Below, in pieces: positions 1 to 6,368 of a stretch of 8,627 bases of DNA (position 1 is the stretch's first letter; each line of letters begins with the position of its first letter). The notes below the pieces were generated by a model, which saw only the letters and a list, made by a program, of their open reading frames with translations, did no database searches and was not told the origin of the DNA. The translations under genes and the position numbers were made by a program. Origin of the DNA: DATCVA01 sp036567205 (lineage in GTDB: Bacteria; Pseudomonadota; Gammaproteobacteria; Burkholderiales; Burkholderiaceae_B); contig DATCVA010000180.1 of assembly GCA_036567205.1 (NCBI GenBank), positions 1 to 8,627 on the forward strand, in the 5' to 3' direction.

Positions 1-691
1 GCGCATTTCGGGCCGACTCGGCCACCACTTCAACAGCATTGATAAGACGGCGCGCATCGCCGTCGGCCCAGGCGGCAAGCTGGGCCTGGGCGTCGGCATC
101 AAAATGCAAACCAGCGGTTTCGCCCTGCCCCGCATTGATGACCACCATCGCTCGTTCGATCAGGCTGCGAAGCTCGTCGGGTTTTAACGATTCCAGCACA
201 TAGACGCGTGCTCGCGACAACAACGCCGAATTCACCTCAAACGAGGGATTTTCCGTTGTGGCGCCAATAAAAGTAAACAAACCGCTTTCAACATAGGGCA
301 AAAACGCATCTTGCTGTGCTTTGTTGAAACGATGCACTTCATCGACAAATAAAATAGTGCGACGCCCCTGGCCTTGCGCTACCTGCGCGGCAACAACGGC
401 TTCGCGTATATCTTTCACCCCGCCCAAAACGGCCGAAATTGCAAGAAACTGAGCGTCGAAGCCGTCGGCCATAAGGCGTGCCAGCGTTGTTTTCCCCACC
501 CCTGGAGGCCCCCAAAAAATCATGGAGTGAGGCCTGCCGGATTCGAACGCCACACGCAGCGGCTTGCCCTGCCCCAACAGGTGGGCCTGCCCGACGACTT
601 CATCCAGAGTACGGGGCCGCAACCGCTCTGCCAACGGCGTATGAGCGCCGCTGGCGACAGGCGCCGAGAATAAATCCTGAGACTTCAACAT
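1..691 (-). CDS. rarA: RarA/MgsA replication-associated recombination protein A, N-terminal half (cut by left edge)
   Basis: This is an AAA+ ATPase of the clamp-loader-like RarA/MgsA/WRNIP1 family, which acts on stalled replication forks in the cytoplasm. Reading leftwards from the ATG at 691-689, 230 codons stay open to the window edge, roughly half of the family's usual 430-450 residues. In order I see a Walker A motif GPPGVGKTT (61-69), a Walker B segment ILFVDEVH (113-120), a sensor 1 segment GATTENPS (133-140), an SRAR arginine-finger region (149-152) and the sensor 2-like GDARRLIN (211-218). The start is supported by the family-typical N-terminus in which LAERLRPRTLDEVVGQ begins at about residue 20. 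The C-terminal tetramerisation region lies outside the window. It follows lolA after 76 bases on the same strand, matching the ftsK-lolA-rarA order known in Burkholderiales. The identification is firm; co-transcription is inferred. Confidence 0.95.
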   Translation of the reverse strand, partial: MLKSQDLFSAPVASGAHTPLAERLRPRTLDEVVGQAHLLGQGKPLRVAFESGRPHSMIFWGPPGVGKTTLARLMADGFDAQFLAISAVLGGVKDIREAVVAAQVAQGQGRRTILFVDEVHRFNKAQQDAFLPYVESGLFTFIGATTENPSFEVNSALLSRARVYVLESLKPDELRSLIERAMVVINAGQGETAGLHFDADAQAQLAAWADGDARRLINAVEVVAESARNA

Positions 692-757
692 GTCGAACTA
701 TGACCTGACAACACAATGGGTTAACAGCCCCGACGTCGTGCACCCGGTTTCGTAACA

Positions 758-769
758 AGCCGATCGGCT
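758..769. repeat. 12-base perfect palindrome at the lolA stop codon
   Basis: AGCCGATCGGCT is its own reverse complement and overlaps two bases of the lolA stop codon (TAG on the minus strand, 770-768). As RNA it could form only a short hairpin with a strained loop, and no run of U follows on the minus strand, so it is not a convincing terminator. Another 8-base palindrome, CGACGTCG, lies at 731-738 in the same lolA-rarA gap. Both may be chance in GC-rich DNA. Confidence 0.3.
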
Positions 770-1391
770 ATTGCATTTTAACGACATCGACGCCTTTTGG
801 AGGTACGAACTGAAACTCGTTCGTAGCCAATTTAGGGTTGGCCACAATGCGGCTTAAATCGATTCGCGTCGTTTGACCAAACGAATCCAGCAGTTGCAGG
901 CGCGCCGGCAGGTTGTCTTTAAAACCGATATCAACATACGTGAACCCAGCGTCAGCACTACGCGGCTTGGCGCGCAACCAATCCAGCCCGTCGCTGTTGG
1001 GCAAGGCGGAAATTACAAACGACTCATCAAGCGAACCGGACCCGAACAAGATGGCAGCAGGCGATGCTCCGATAGACTTGTCGACACCACGCTCGGTAAC
1101 CTGGGCCAGGTCCGGGTCGTACTGAAAGACCTGTTTACCATCCGAGACAATAAGCTGTTCATAAGGTTTTTTGACTTCCCATTTGAACTTCCCGGGGCGC
1201 TGGAAGGAAAACTGCCCGGACTGAGCCGGCTTGCCACGGCCTTGCTGACTCGTAGTTTGTTGCGTGAACTCGCCGGTGGCTGCCTGCACTGTCTCGACAA
1301 ACTGCCGCAACTGGGCCGGAGCATCTGCCGACCAGACTATAACCGGGGCTGCAGCCAATAATAAAGCAGCTAAAAAATGTTTACTGTTCAT
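768..1391 (-). CDS. lolA: Outer-membrane lipoprotein carrier protein LolA
   Basis: LolA is the periplasmic chaperone that takes mature lipoproteins from the LolCDE transporter at the inner membrane and passes them to LolB at the outer membrane. The 207-residue product has a signal peptide: K4, a hydrophobic run at about 6-20, and a likely cleavage after the AxA motif A22-D23-A24. The mature part carries the family's characteristic blocks: SGQFSFQRPGKFKWEV, PYEQLIVSDGKQVFQYDPDL with QVTER just after, and SPAAILFG. The length fits the family. The ATG at 1391-1389 is supported by an AGGA ribosome binding site (plus-strand TCCT at 1401-1404) nine bases upstream. It lies between ftsK (82 bases upstream) and rarA (76 bases downstream) and is probably co-transcribed with them. 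Confidence 0.97.
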   Translation of the reverse strand: MNSKHFLAALLLAAAPVIVWSADAPAQLRQFVETVQAATGEFTQQTTSQQGRGKPAQSGQFSFQRPGKFKWEVKKPYEQLIVSDGKQVFQYDPDLAQVTERGVDKSIGASPAAILFGSGSLDESFVISALPNSDGLDWLRAKPRSADAGFTYVDIGFKDNLPARLQLLDSFGQTTRIDLSRIVANPKLATNEFQFVPPKGVDVVKMQ

Positions 1392-1411
1392 TGAAATATT
1401 TCCTACAATTT

Positions 1412-1473
1412 AACGGTTGGCGGCGCCAGGCAACCCCTTATCGAAGGTTCGGCGCCAGGGCTTGCCCACCGTT
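1412..1473 (-). other. Imperfect stem-loop region with a 10-base direct repeat between ftsK and lolA
   Basis: The gap between ftsK and lolA contains CGGCGCCAGG twice, at 1421-1430 and 1450-1459. The outer ends AACGGTTGGC (1412-1421) and GCCCACCGTT (1464-1473) can pair with one mismatch. The two self-complementary GGCGCC cores (1422-1427 and 1451-1456) can pair with each other, and AACC/GGTT plus TT/AA can form an inner bulged stem around 1432-1449. On the minus strand the fold would sit just after the ftsK stop and just before the lolA ribosome binding site. No U-run follows, so full termination seems unlikely. A role in partial termination or in mRNA processing and stability is inference. 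Confidence 0.35.
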
Positions 1474-3831
1474 TTAATCGGCATCAGATGCATTGCCGGC
1501 CGGAACCAGAATCTCGCGGTTACCGTTGGATTGCATGGCCGATACCAAACCGGCCTGCTCCATTTGCTCTAGCAAACGAGCAGCACGGTTATAACCGATA
1601 CGTAAATGACGCTGCACCGATGAAATCGACGCCCGGCGATTTTTTAAAATCACCTCGACCGCCTGATCGTACAACGGATCGGACTCGGCGTCGGCAAAAC
1701 CTGTAACACTTCCTACGCCATCACCCGTTTCGCCTTCGATAGCGCCCTCGAGCAAGCCATCGACATAATTGGGCTCGCCCTGCTGCTTCAAGTAGTCAAC
1801 CACCCGATGCACCTCGTCGTCGTGCACAAATGCCCCGTGTACCCGTGTCGGCAATCCGCTGCCAGGCGGCATGTACAACATATCGCCTTGCCCCAACAAG
1901 CTTTCCGCGCCCATTTGGTCGAGAATCGTACGTGAGTCGATTTTGGAGGAAACCTGAAAGGCAATACGAGTGGGAATATTGGCCTTGATCAGGCCGGTAA
2001 TGACGTCGACGCTGGGGCGTTGGGTAGCCAGAATCAAATGAATTCCGGCGGCACGCGCTTTCTGAGCCAGGCGGGCGATAAGCTCTTCGATTTTTTTACC
2101 GACAACCATCATCAAGTCGGCAAGCTCGTCGATAACCACCACAATATGCGGCAACGCTGCAAGCGGTTCCGGCGCATCGGGCGTGAGCGAAAACGGATTG
2201 GGGATGGGCTCTTCACGTTTAATCGCATCGCGTATTTTGACGTTGTACCCTGCCAGGTTGCGCACGCCCATCTTGCTCATGAGCCGGTAGCGTTTTTCCA
2301 TTTCGCCCACGCACCAGTTCAGGGCATTGGCAGCATGGCGCATATCGGTTACTACAGGCGCCAGCAAGTGCGGAATTCCTTCATAAATGCTCATTTCGAG
2401 CATTTTTGGATCGATCAGGATCAGTCGCGTCTGCGTTGCGTCCGCCTTGTACAGCAACGACAAGATCATTGCGTTGATCCCGACCGACTTGCCCGAGCCG
2501 GTAGTACCTGCAACAAGCAAGTGGGGCATTTTGGCCAGATCGGCAACGACCGGGTTGCCCGCAATATCTTTACCCAGCGCCATAGTCAGTAACGACGGAC
2601 TGGCGTAATAGGTTTGCGATCCGACAATTTCGGACAGGGTCACCATTTGACGACGGGGATTCGGCAACTCGAGTCCCATTAGATTCTTGCCGGGAATCGT
2701 TTCGACGACCCGAATACTGACCAGGCTTAAGGCACGAGCCAGATCTTTGGCCAAATTAACAATTTGGCTGCCCTTGACGCCCGTAGCCGGCTCAATCTCG
2801 TAGCGGGTAATAACAGGGCCCGCCTGCGCGGCCACCACGACCACATTCACGCCAAAATCGGATAGTTTTTTCTCGATAAGGCGCGAGGTGTATTCGATGG
2901 TTTCCGGCGAAACTGTTTCAAGATTGTCGGCAGGCTGATCAAGCAGACTGACTGCCGGCAAATCGCCAGAGCCTCCGGGCTGCACAGGCGCCGTAAACAA
3001 GCTCTTTTGTTTTTCTTTTTCAACGCGAGCCGATTTGGGGACGGTTACAACCGCGGGCTCGATGCGCACTGGCTGCTCGTGCACCAAATGCACTTGCTTG
3101 GCAACCACCATTTCATTACGCTCGGCGCTTTTGACTTCCCCTACCTTGCGATCTTCCCGGGCGGAAATAAACTCGATCAGCCGCCGGATCGAGCGTTCGA
3201 TAAGCAGCCCCACCCTTTCGGCAAAGTGCAGCCAGGAAAAGCCGAAGAACAAGCTGGCGCCAACGGCCATAAGCACAAGCAACAGCAAAGTGCAGCCAGT
3301 CGTCCCAAACGTCAACGACATTGCACTGGCAAGCAATTGGCCCAACTGACCGCCCGCCCCGCTGGGCAAATGGGAACCCAGATGTTTCAACTGAAGCGCT
3401 TCTGTTCCCATTGCGCCAATAAACAGCAAGAAAAAACCAATGCCGATTTCCCAATGAACCCTGGGCAAGGTTTCCGTTTTAGTGCTGGGCAGCAATACAT
3501 TCGTAAGCCGGTAAAAGCCCACCGCTACTCGCTGGGTGAGCAAAACAACCCAGAGCCAGGCTGAATAGCCGAATAAGAACAATAGTAAATCGGACACATA
3601 GGCGCCCAAGGTGCCACCGCGATTGAGTATGACCGTGGTATGGGCGGAATGAGACCATGCTGGGTCGGACGCCGACCAGGTGGCAAGGACTAAACCAAGC
3701 CAAGCTGCCAGGGCGGCGAACAGTATCCAGCGGGCTTCACGCATCAAACCCGAGAGCCGGGTTTGGAGGGGAGAAGGTCCATTACGCACGTTGCGCGACG
3801 ATCGGGGAGATGCTGCAGGTAATCTAGCCAT
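1474..3831 (-). CDS. ftsK: DNA translocase FtsK (full length, SpoIIIE/FtsK family)
   Basis: FtsK is a septum-anchored, ATP-driven double-stranded DNA pump that moves sister chromosomes apart and activates XerCD recombination at dif. The 785-residue protein shows the whole family layout. A basic N-terminus is followed by four membrane segments at about 34-52, 81-99, 129-145 and 178-200. A short linker (about 201-305) has no long Pro/Gln repeat. The motor spans about 310-680, with Walker A GTTGSGKS (442-449) and Walker B VVVIDEL (564-570). A winged-helix gamma domain (about 720-779) contains SISSVQRHLRIGYNRAARLL, the part that reads polar KOPS sequences. It is much shorter than the E. coli protein because of the linker, but all domains are present. 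The ATG at 3831-3829 is preceded by no clear Shine-Dalgarno sequence. It is divergent from trxB and is the first gene ahead of lolA and rarA. Confidence 0.97.
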   Translation of the reverse strand: MARLPAASPRSSRNVRNGPSPLQTRLSGLMREARWILFAALAAWLGLVLATWSASDPAWSHSAHTTVILNRGGTLGAYVSDLLLFLFGYSAWLWVVLLTQRVAVGFYRLTNVLLPSTKTETLPRVHWEIGIGFFLLFIGAMGTEALQLKHLGSHLPSGAGGQLGQLLASAMSLTFGTTGCTLLLLVLMAVGASLFFGFSWLHFAERVGLLIERSIRRLIEFISAREDRKVGEVKSAERNEMVVAKQVHLVHEQPVRIEPAVVTVPKSARVEKEKQKSLFTAPVQPGGSGDLPAVSLLDQPADNLETVSPETIEYTSRLIEKKLSDFGVNVVVVAAQAGPVITRYEIEPATGVKGSQIVNLAKDLARALSLVSIRVVETIPGKNLMGLELPNPRRQMVTLSEIVGSQTYYASPSLLTMALGKDIAGNPVVADLAKMPHLLVAGTTGSGKSVGINAMILSLLYKADATQTRLILIDPKMLEMSIYEGIPHLLAPVVTDMRHAANALNWCVGEMEKRYRLMSKMGVRNLAGYNVKIRDAIKREEPIPNPFSLTPDAPEPLAALPHIVVVIDELADLMMVVGKKIEELIARLAQKARAAGIHLILATQRPSVDVITGLIKANIPTRIAFQVSSKIDSRTILDQMGAESLLGQGDMLYMPPGSGLPTRVHGAFVHDDEVHRVVDYLKQQGEPNYVDGLLEGAIEGETGDGVGSVTGFADAESDPLYDQAVEVILKNRRASISSVQRHLRIGYNRAARLLEQMEQAGLVSAMQSNGNREILVPAGNASDAD

Positions 3832-3837
3832 AGACTC

Positions 3838-3845
3838 ATTATAAT
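3838..3845. promoter_or_regulatory. Shared palindromic -10 element of divergent ftsK and trxB promoters (predicted)
   Basis: ATTATAAT is a perfect palindrome in the short gap between the divergent starts. It contains TATAAT on the plus strand at 3840-3845 and on the minus strand at 3843-3838, so one AT-rich melting site could serve sigma-70 promoters in both directions. The expected plus-strand start is about 3852, leaving a leader of roughly 20-25 bases for trxB. The expected minus-strand start is about 3831, which is the first base of the ftsK ATG, so ftsK transcripts could be leaderless or nearly so. I see no good -35 hexamer at the right distance on either strand (aggtaa for plus, TCCGAA for minus) and no extended -10 TGn. 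The promoter call therefore rests on the -10 match and its position. Confidence 0.5.
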
Positions 3846-3872
3846 TGCCTGTTCACTATTTTCGGATTTTCT

Positions 3873-4835
3873 GTGATGACAACTGCCAAACACGCCAAAG
3901 TTTTGATTCTAGGTTCCGGTCCAGCGGGCTACAGCGCCGCTGTTTATGCCGCCCGTGCCAACCTTAATCCCGTTCTTGTTACAGGGCTGGAACAAGGTGG
4001 GCAGCTCATGACAACCACCGACGTCGACAACTGGCCCGCCGACGCCCAAGGCGTGCAGGGTCCCGACTTGATGCAACGGTTCCAGGCTCACGCCGAGCGC
4101 TTTGAAACCGAAATCGTCTACGACCATATCGCCAGCGTCGACTTATCGAAACGGCCTTTCACGCTTACAGGCGACACCGGCAACCTGTATACCTGCGACG
4201 CGCTGATCATTGCCACAGGTGCTTCCGCACAATACCTGGGCTTGCCGTCCGAACAGGAATTCATGGGACGGGGTGTCTCGGGCTGCGCCACATGCGACGG
4301 TTTTTTCTATAAAAAACAGGATGTTATTGTCGTCGGCGGCGGGAACACCGCGGTGGAAGAAGCGTTGTATCTATCCAACATCTGCCGCACAGTCACGCTA
4401 GTGCATCGACGTGACAAATTCCGGGCGGAACCGATTCTTATCGACAAGCTCATGGATAAGGTCAACAACGGCAATATGAAACTCAAGCTGTTTTACGAAC
4501 TTGAAGAAGTGCTTGGCGATCAGTCGGGTGTTACCGGCGCGCGGCTGCTGAACAACCAAACAGGACAAACTGAAGACCTGGCTGTTACCGGCGCCTTTAT
4601 CGCTATTGGGCACAAACCCAATACAGGGATTTTCGAAGGCCAGGTCAATATGGAAAATGGCTACATCATTACGCAGAGCGGGTTAAACGGCATGGCCACC
4701 ATGACCTCGGTGCCTGGCGTCTTTGCCGCCGGCGACGTACAGGACCACGTCTACCGTCAGGCCATCACCAGCGCCGGTACCGGCTGCATGGCCGCCCTGG
4801 ACTCACAACGGTGGCTGGAGAATGCGGGCGAATAA
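3873..4835 (+). CDS. trxB: Thioredoxin reductase TrxB (low-molecular-weight flavoprotein)
   Basis: TrxB uses NADPH, through FAD and a redox-active disulfide, to reduce thioredoxin in the cytoplasm. Counting from the GTG at 3873, the 320 residues contain an FAD-binding GSGPAG (14-19), the catalytic CATC (C138 and C141) followed by DG, an NADPH-binding GGGNTA (155-160) with HRRDKFRAEP (178-187) that recognises the 2'-phosphate, and a C-terminal FAD block GVFAAGDVQD followed by RQAITSAGTG. Length and motif order are those of the bacterial low-Mr class. A GTG at 3873 and an ATG at 3876 are adjacent; the ATG, giving 319 residues, is the more likely start. No strong Shine-Dalgarno sequence precedes either. 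It is divergent from ftsK, and its last 14 bases overlap the next gene, which suggests translational coupling. Confidence 0.97.
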   Translation: MMTTAKHAKVLILGSGPAGYSAAVYAARANLNPVLVTGLEQGGQLMTTTDVDNWPADAQGVQGPDLMQRFQAHAERFETEIVYDHIASVDLSKRPFTLTGDTGNLYTCDALIIATGASAQYLGLPSEQEFMGRGVSGCATCDGFFYKKQDVIVVGGGNTAVEEALYLSNICRTVTLVHRRDKFRAEPILIDKLMDKVNNGNMKLKLFYELEEVLGDQSGVTGARLLNNQTGQTEDLAVTGAFIAIGHKPNTGIFEGQVNMENGYIITQSGLNGMATMTSVPGVFAAGDVQDHVYRQAITSAGTGCMAALDSQRWLENAGE

Positions 4836-5577
4836 ATCTGGGCTTGCAGACTTAAAGCGGTTGAAAAAAGAGGCTATGGCAGCCTCGTCCGCGCCAACTG
4901 TCGACAATAAGCCTGCCACCCTCGCCAGCAAATGGAAACGGGGTAAAGAAGCCCCGTCCCAAGCTTCTGCGCCCCCATCGGGCGCAGGTACTTCTGTGCG
5001 CCAGGAATCGGCTGCGACATTGCTTGATGCAGACGATCAGACACTGTTTCGCCGCGCCGTAAAGACTGTTCAACCCATAAAAAATACCCGGCGCGCTGTT
5101 TTACCGCCGGTCCCCCTGGCCTCGGATGCTATCTTGCGCCAGCGCCGCGACGCAGCCATGGGCCGGGAAGCAGTCAAGCTCTCTCAGGTTTCCGATCAGT
5201 ACAGTCCCGCCAAGCTTAAACATGATGAATCCAGCTTTCTACAAGCAGGCTGCGGCCCTGACCTGATTAAAGGCTTGAAGCGGGGCAAGTGGCCGATTGG
5301 CGCCAGCCTGGACTTGCATGGAACGACCCTTGACGAAGCGCGCACTCGGCTAGACCAGTTTTTGCAATCGTGCCTGGCCCATCAGATAAAATGTGTGCAA
5401 GTCGTTCATGGCAAAGGATATGGCTCAAAAGACAATACGCCGGTGCTGAAGGAAACAGTCAGGCGTTGGCTCAGTCAAATTGCAAGCGTCATTGCCTACA
5501 CCGAATGCAACGAACAAAATGGCGGTGCTGGCGCTGTACAGGTATTGTTGCGTGTGCGCGACTCGACGCAACGTTAA
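4822..5577 (+). CDS. Smr-domain protein (MutS2 C-terminal-like, SmrA/SmrB-type)
   Basis: The C-terminal third is a Smr domain, a fold found as stand-alone proteins and at the end of MutS2, with nuclease activity on DNA or RNA shown for some members. The 251 residues begin with a basic, Ala/Pro-rich, probably flexible region (about 1-140). The domain motifs follow: LDLHG (163-167), HGKG (196-199) and GGAG followed by AVQVLLR (from 234). The reading frame is open upstream to 4723, but that part lies inside trxB in another frame. I chose the ATG at 4822 because it has GGTGG seven bases upstream, with GGAG one base before it, and gives the KSGLADLKRLKKE opening I expect of this family. It overlaps trxB by 14 bases. 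Its exact substrate cannot be read from the sequence. A role in translation quality control or nucleic-acid cleavage is known for relatives only. Confidence 0.92.
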   Translation: MRANKSGLADLKRLKKEAMAASSAPTVDNKPATLASKWKRGKEAPSQASAPPSGAGTSVRQESAATLLDADDQTLFRRAVKTVQPIKNTRRAVLPPVPLASDAILRQRRDAAMGREAVKLSQVSDQYSPAKLKHDESSFLQAGCGPDLIKGLKRGKWPIGASLDLHGTTLDEARTRLDQFLQSCLAHQIKCVQVVHGKGYGSKDNTPVLKETVRRWLSQIASVIAYTECNEQNGGAGAVQVLLRVRDSTQR

Positions 5578-5591
5578 CAGCACCCCGCCGC

Positions 5592-5639
5592 GGGCACAGA
5601 CGCGCTGCCCCCTGGGGCGCCAACAACAACAACAGGAAA
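5592..5639 (+). promoter_or_regulatory. Leader of the EmrE-like gene: weak hairpin, (CAA)4 tract and ribosome binding site
   Basis: The 65-base gap ahead of the transporter gene holds a short stem GGGCA/TGCCC (5592-5596 and 5606-5610). An unstructured (CAA)4 tract (5621-5632) follows, then AGGAAA (5634-5639), three bases before the ATG at 5643. The AGGAAA match fixes this start and rules out the longer upstream frame. CAA repeats are single-stranded and can favour ribosome loading; that they do so here is inference. No promoter hexamers are evident, so transcription may come from trxB. Confidence 0.55.
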
Positions 5640-5642
5640 GCC

Positions 5643-5972
5643 ATGAGCTGGATTTATCTTGCCGTTGCCATCGCAGCCGAAATTATTGCCACCAGCGCCC
5701 TTAAAGCGTCAGAAGGCTTCAGCCGACTGTTTCCGTCCATCGTTACGCTGGTGGGCTACTCAATTGCTTTCTATTGCCTTTCACTAACCTTGCGCGTCAT
5801 TCCCGTTGGAGTCGCTTATGCAATCTGGTCCGGGGCAGGAATTGTCGCCATATCGGCCATCGGTTATATATTTTTTAAACAATCGCTGGATTTGGCGGCA
5901 TTAATTGGCATCAGCCTTATTGTGGCCGGTGTGATTGTGCTGAATGTATTTTCGAAAACCACAGGGCATTAA
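5643..5972 (+). CDS. Small multidrug resistance (SMR) family efflux transporter, EmrE/Qac type
   Basis: This is an inner-membrane proton antiporter subunit that works as a dimer and expels lipophilic or quaternary-ammonium cations. The 109 residues fit the family's usual 105-115 and form four helices at about 4-21, 32-50, 56-76 and 84-103. E13 in the AAEIIATSALK segment corresponds to the essential Glu14 of E. coli EmrE. SEGFSRLFPS, Y39 and GVAYAIWSGAGI (with W62) also match EmrE closely. The AYAIWSG block and overall similarity place it with polyspecific Qac-type members rather than guanidinium (Gdx) exporters, which is inference from remembered sequences. The start follows an AGGAAA ribosome binding site. 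It is on the same strand as trxB and the Smr gene and converges with the oxidase operon. Its real substrate is unknown. Confidence 0.92.
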   Translation: MSWIYLAVAIAAEIIATSALKASEGFSRLFPSIVTLVGYSIAFYCLSLTLRVIPVGVAYAIWSGAGIVAISAIGYIFFKQSLDLAALIGISLIVAGVIVLNVFSKTTGH

Positions 5973-5984
5973 ATAGTACCCTGT
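5961..5984 (+). repeat. Inverted repeat across the transporter stop codon
   Basis: ACAGGG (5961-5966) and CCCTGT (5979-5984) are perfect reverse complements, separated by 12 bases that include the TAA stop at 5970-5972. The six-pair stem has no U-run after it, so it is at best a weak 3'-end structure. Confidence 0.35.
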
Positions 5985-6002
5985 CTGATTAGCTTACCTT
6001 AC

Positions 6003-6068
6003 CTTCTCTAGGCTAGTTCGGATGTATTGGGTTTAAATGAAATTAAAATTTAAAAGCCTATAGAGAAG
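6003..6068. repeat. Nested inverted repeats (12-bp outer stem, 7-bp inner stem)
   Basis: CTTCTCTAGGCT (6003-6014) pairs with AGCCTATAGAGAAG (6055-6068) except for a two-base TA bulge. The 40-base interior contains a second perfect pair, TTTAAAT (6032-6038) with ATTTAAA (6048-6054). The structure ends ten bases before the strong terminator stem. It could be part of a structured 3' end or a small structured RNA. I do not recognise a known family. Confidence 0.4.
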
Positions 6069-6077
6069 CCATACATG

Positions 6078-6110
6078 ACAAAAGCCGACGATTGTGTCGT
6101 CGGCTTTTGT
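6078..6110. terminator. Bidirectional intrinsic terminator
   Basis: ACAAAAGCCGACGA (6078-6091) and TCGTCGGCTTTTGT (6097-6110) form a perfect 14-bp stem with the five-base loop TTGTG. The GC-rich stem core is flanked by AAAA and TTTT, so each strand ends the hairpin with a U-run; on the plus strand a further T-rich tract follows at about 6114-6125. It lies 105 bases after the EmrE-like stop and 258 bases after the end of the minus-strand operon, as expected for terminating two converging transcription units. Confidence 0.85.
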
Positions 6111-6368
6111 GCGTTTATATTTTTTATGGGACCCGCTGTTTACTATTTATTATGTACCGATGAATCGGTTTGCCCATGCAGGGCTATGTCTCCTCACCTG
6201 CATGAACAAGATTGTGCACCACTAAATGACAAAAAACACTTAGGGAATGCACCTAGTATGTGCACCGTCCATCAATAAACACTCTATTTGATGCCATATG
6301 GCCGATGTTTATTTATACATCAGCTTGCAAGTTGCTTTCAAGTAAGTTGCACGTTGGCCATGCATTGT

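Larger units (their letters stand above)
5973..6368. other. AT-rich intergenic region between convergent genes, rich in inverted repeats
   Basis: These 396 bases separate the EmrE-like gene from the end of the oxidase operon and are visibly richer in A+T than either side. Apart from the terminator at 6078-6110 they contain several perfect inverted repeats: TTTAAAT/ATTTAAA (6032-6038, 6048-6054), ACCGAT/ATCGGT (6156-6161, 6164-6169), CATGCAGG/CCTGCATG (6175-6182, 6197-6204) and GATGT/ACATC (6304-6308, 6317-6321). Direct repeats are TGTGCACC (6213-6220, 6259-6266) and AAGTTGC (6329-6335, 6344-6350). No recognisable protein, tRNA or known RNA family is evident. The simplest reading is a 3' untranslated region for two converging transcripts; a small RNA or the remnant of an inserted element is possible. 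Confidence 0.6.

Noticed and set aside
873..1361. A plus-strand frame of 162 codons opposite lolA.
   Set aside because: lolA has every family motif, a signal peptide and a ribosome binding site; the opposite frame has none.
2020..2592. A long open frame on the plus strand opposite ftsK (also 3007-3564).
   Set aside because: It lies antisense to conserved motor-domain coding sequence. Long antisense frames are common opposite GC-rich genes, and the His/Gln/Arg-rich translation matches no family.
5370..5642. An upstream extension of the EmrE-like frame to 5370.
   Set aside because: The extension lies inside the Smr-domain gene in another frame. The AGGAAA site at 5634-5639 and the family-typical first helix fix the start at 5643.
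5578..5642. A guanidine (mini-ykkC type) riboswitch ahead of the SMR-family gene.
   Set aside because: Such elements need two short hairpins with ACGR loops. I see only one weak stem with a nine-base loop, and the protein looks Qac-type rather than Gdx-type.
6075..6278. A 67-codon plus-strand frame with a hydrophobic segment and AGAGAAG upstream of its ATG.
   Set aside because: Its first dozen codons are the perfect terminator hairpin, the rest runs through non-coding repeats, and the product is Cys-rich with no recognisable domain. The hydrophobicity follows from the T-rich tract.
5592..6368. The EmrE-like gene and its AT-rich 3' flank as an integron cassette or other mobile insertion.
   Set aside because: There is no attC-like site with conserved R'/R'' ends, no integrase or transposase, no flanking target duplication, and the gene's own base use resembles its neighbours.
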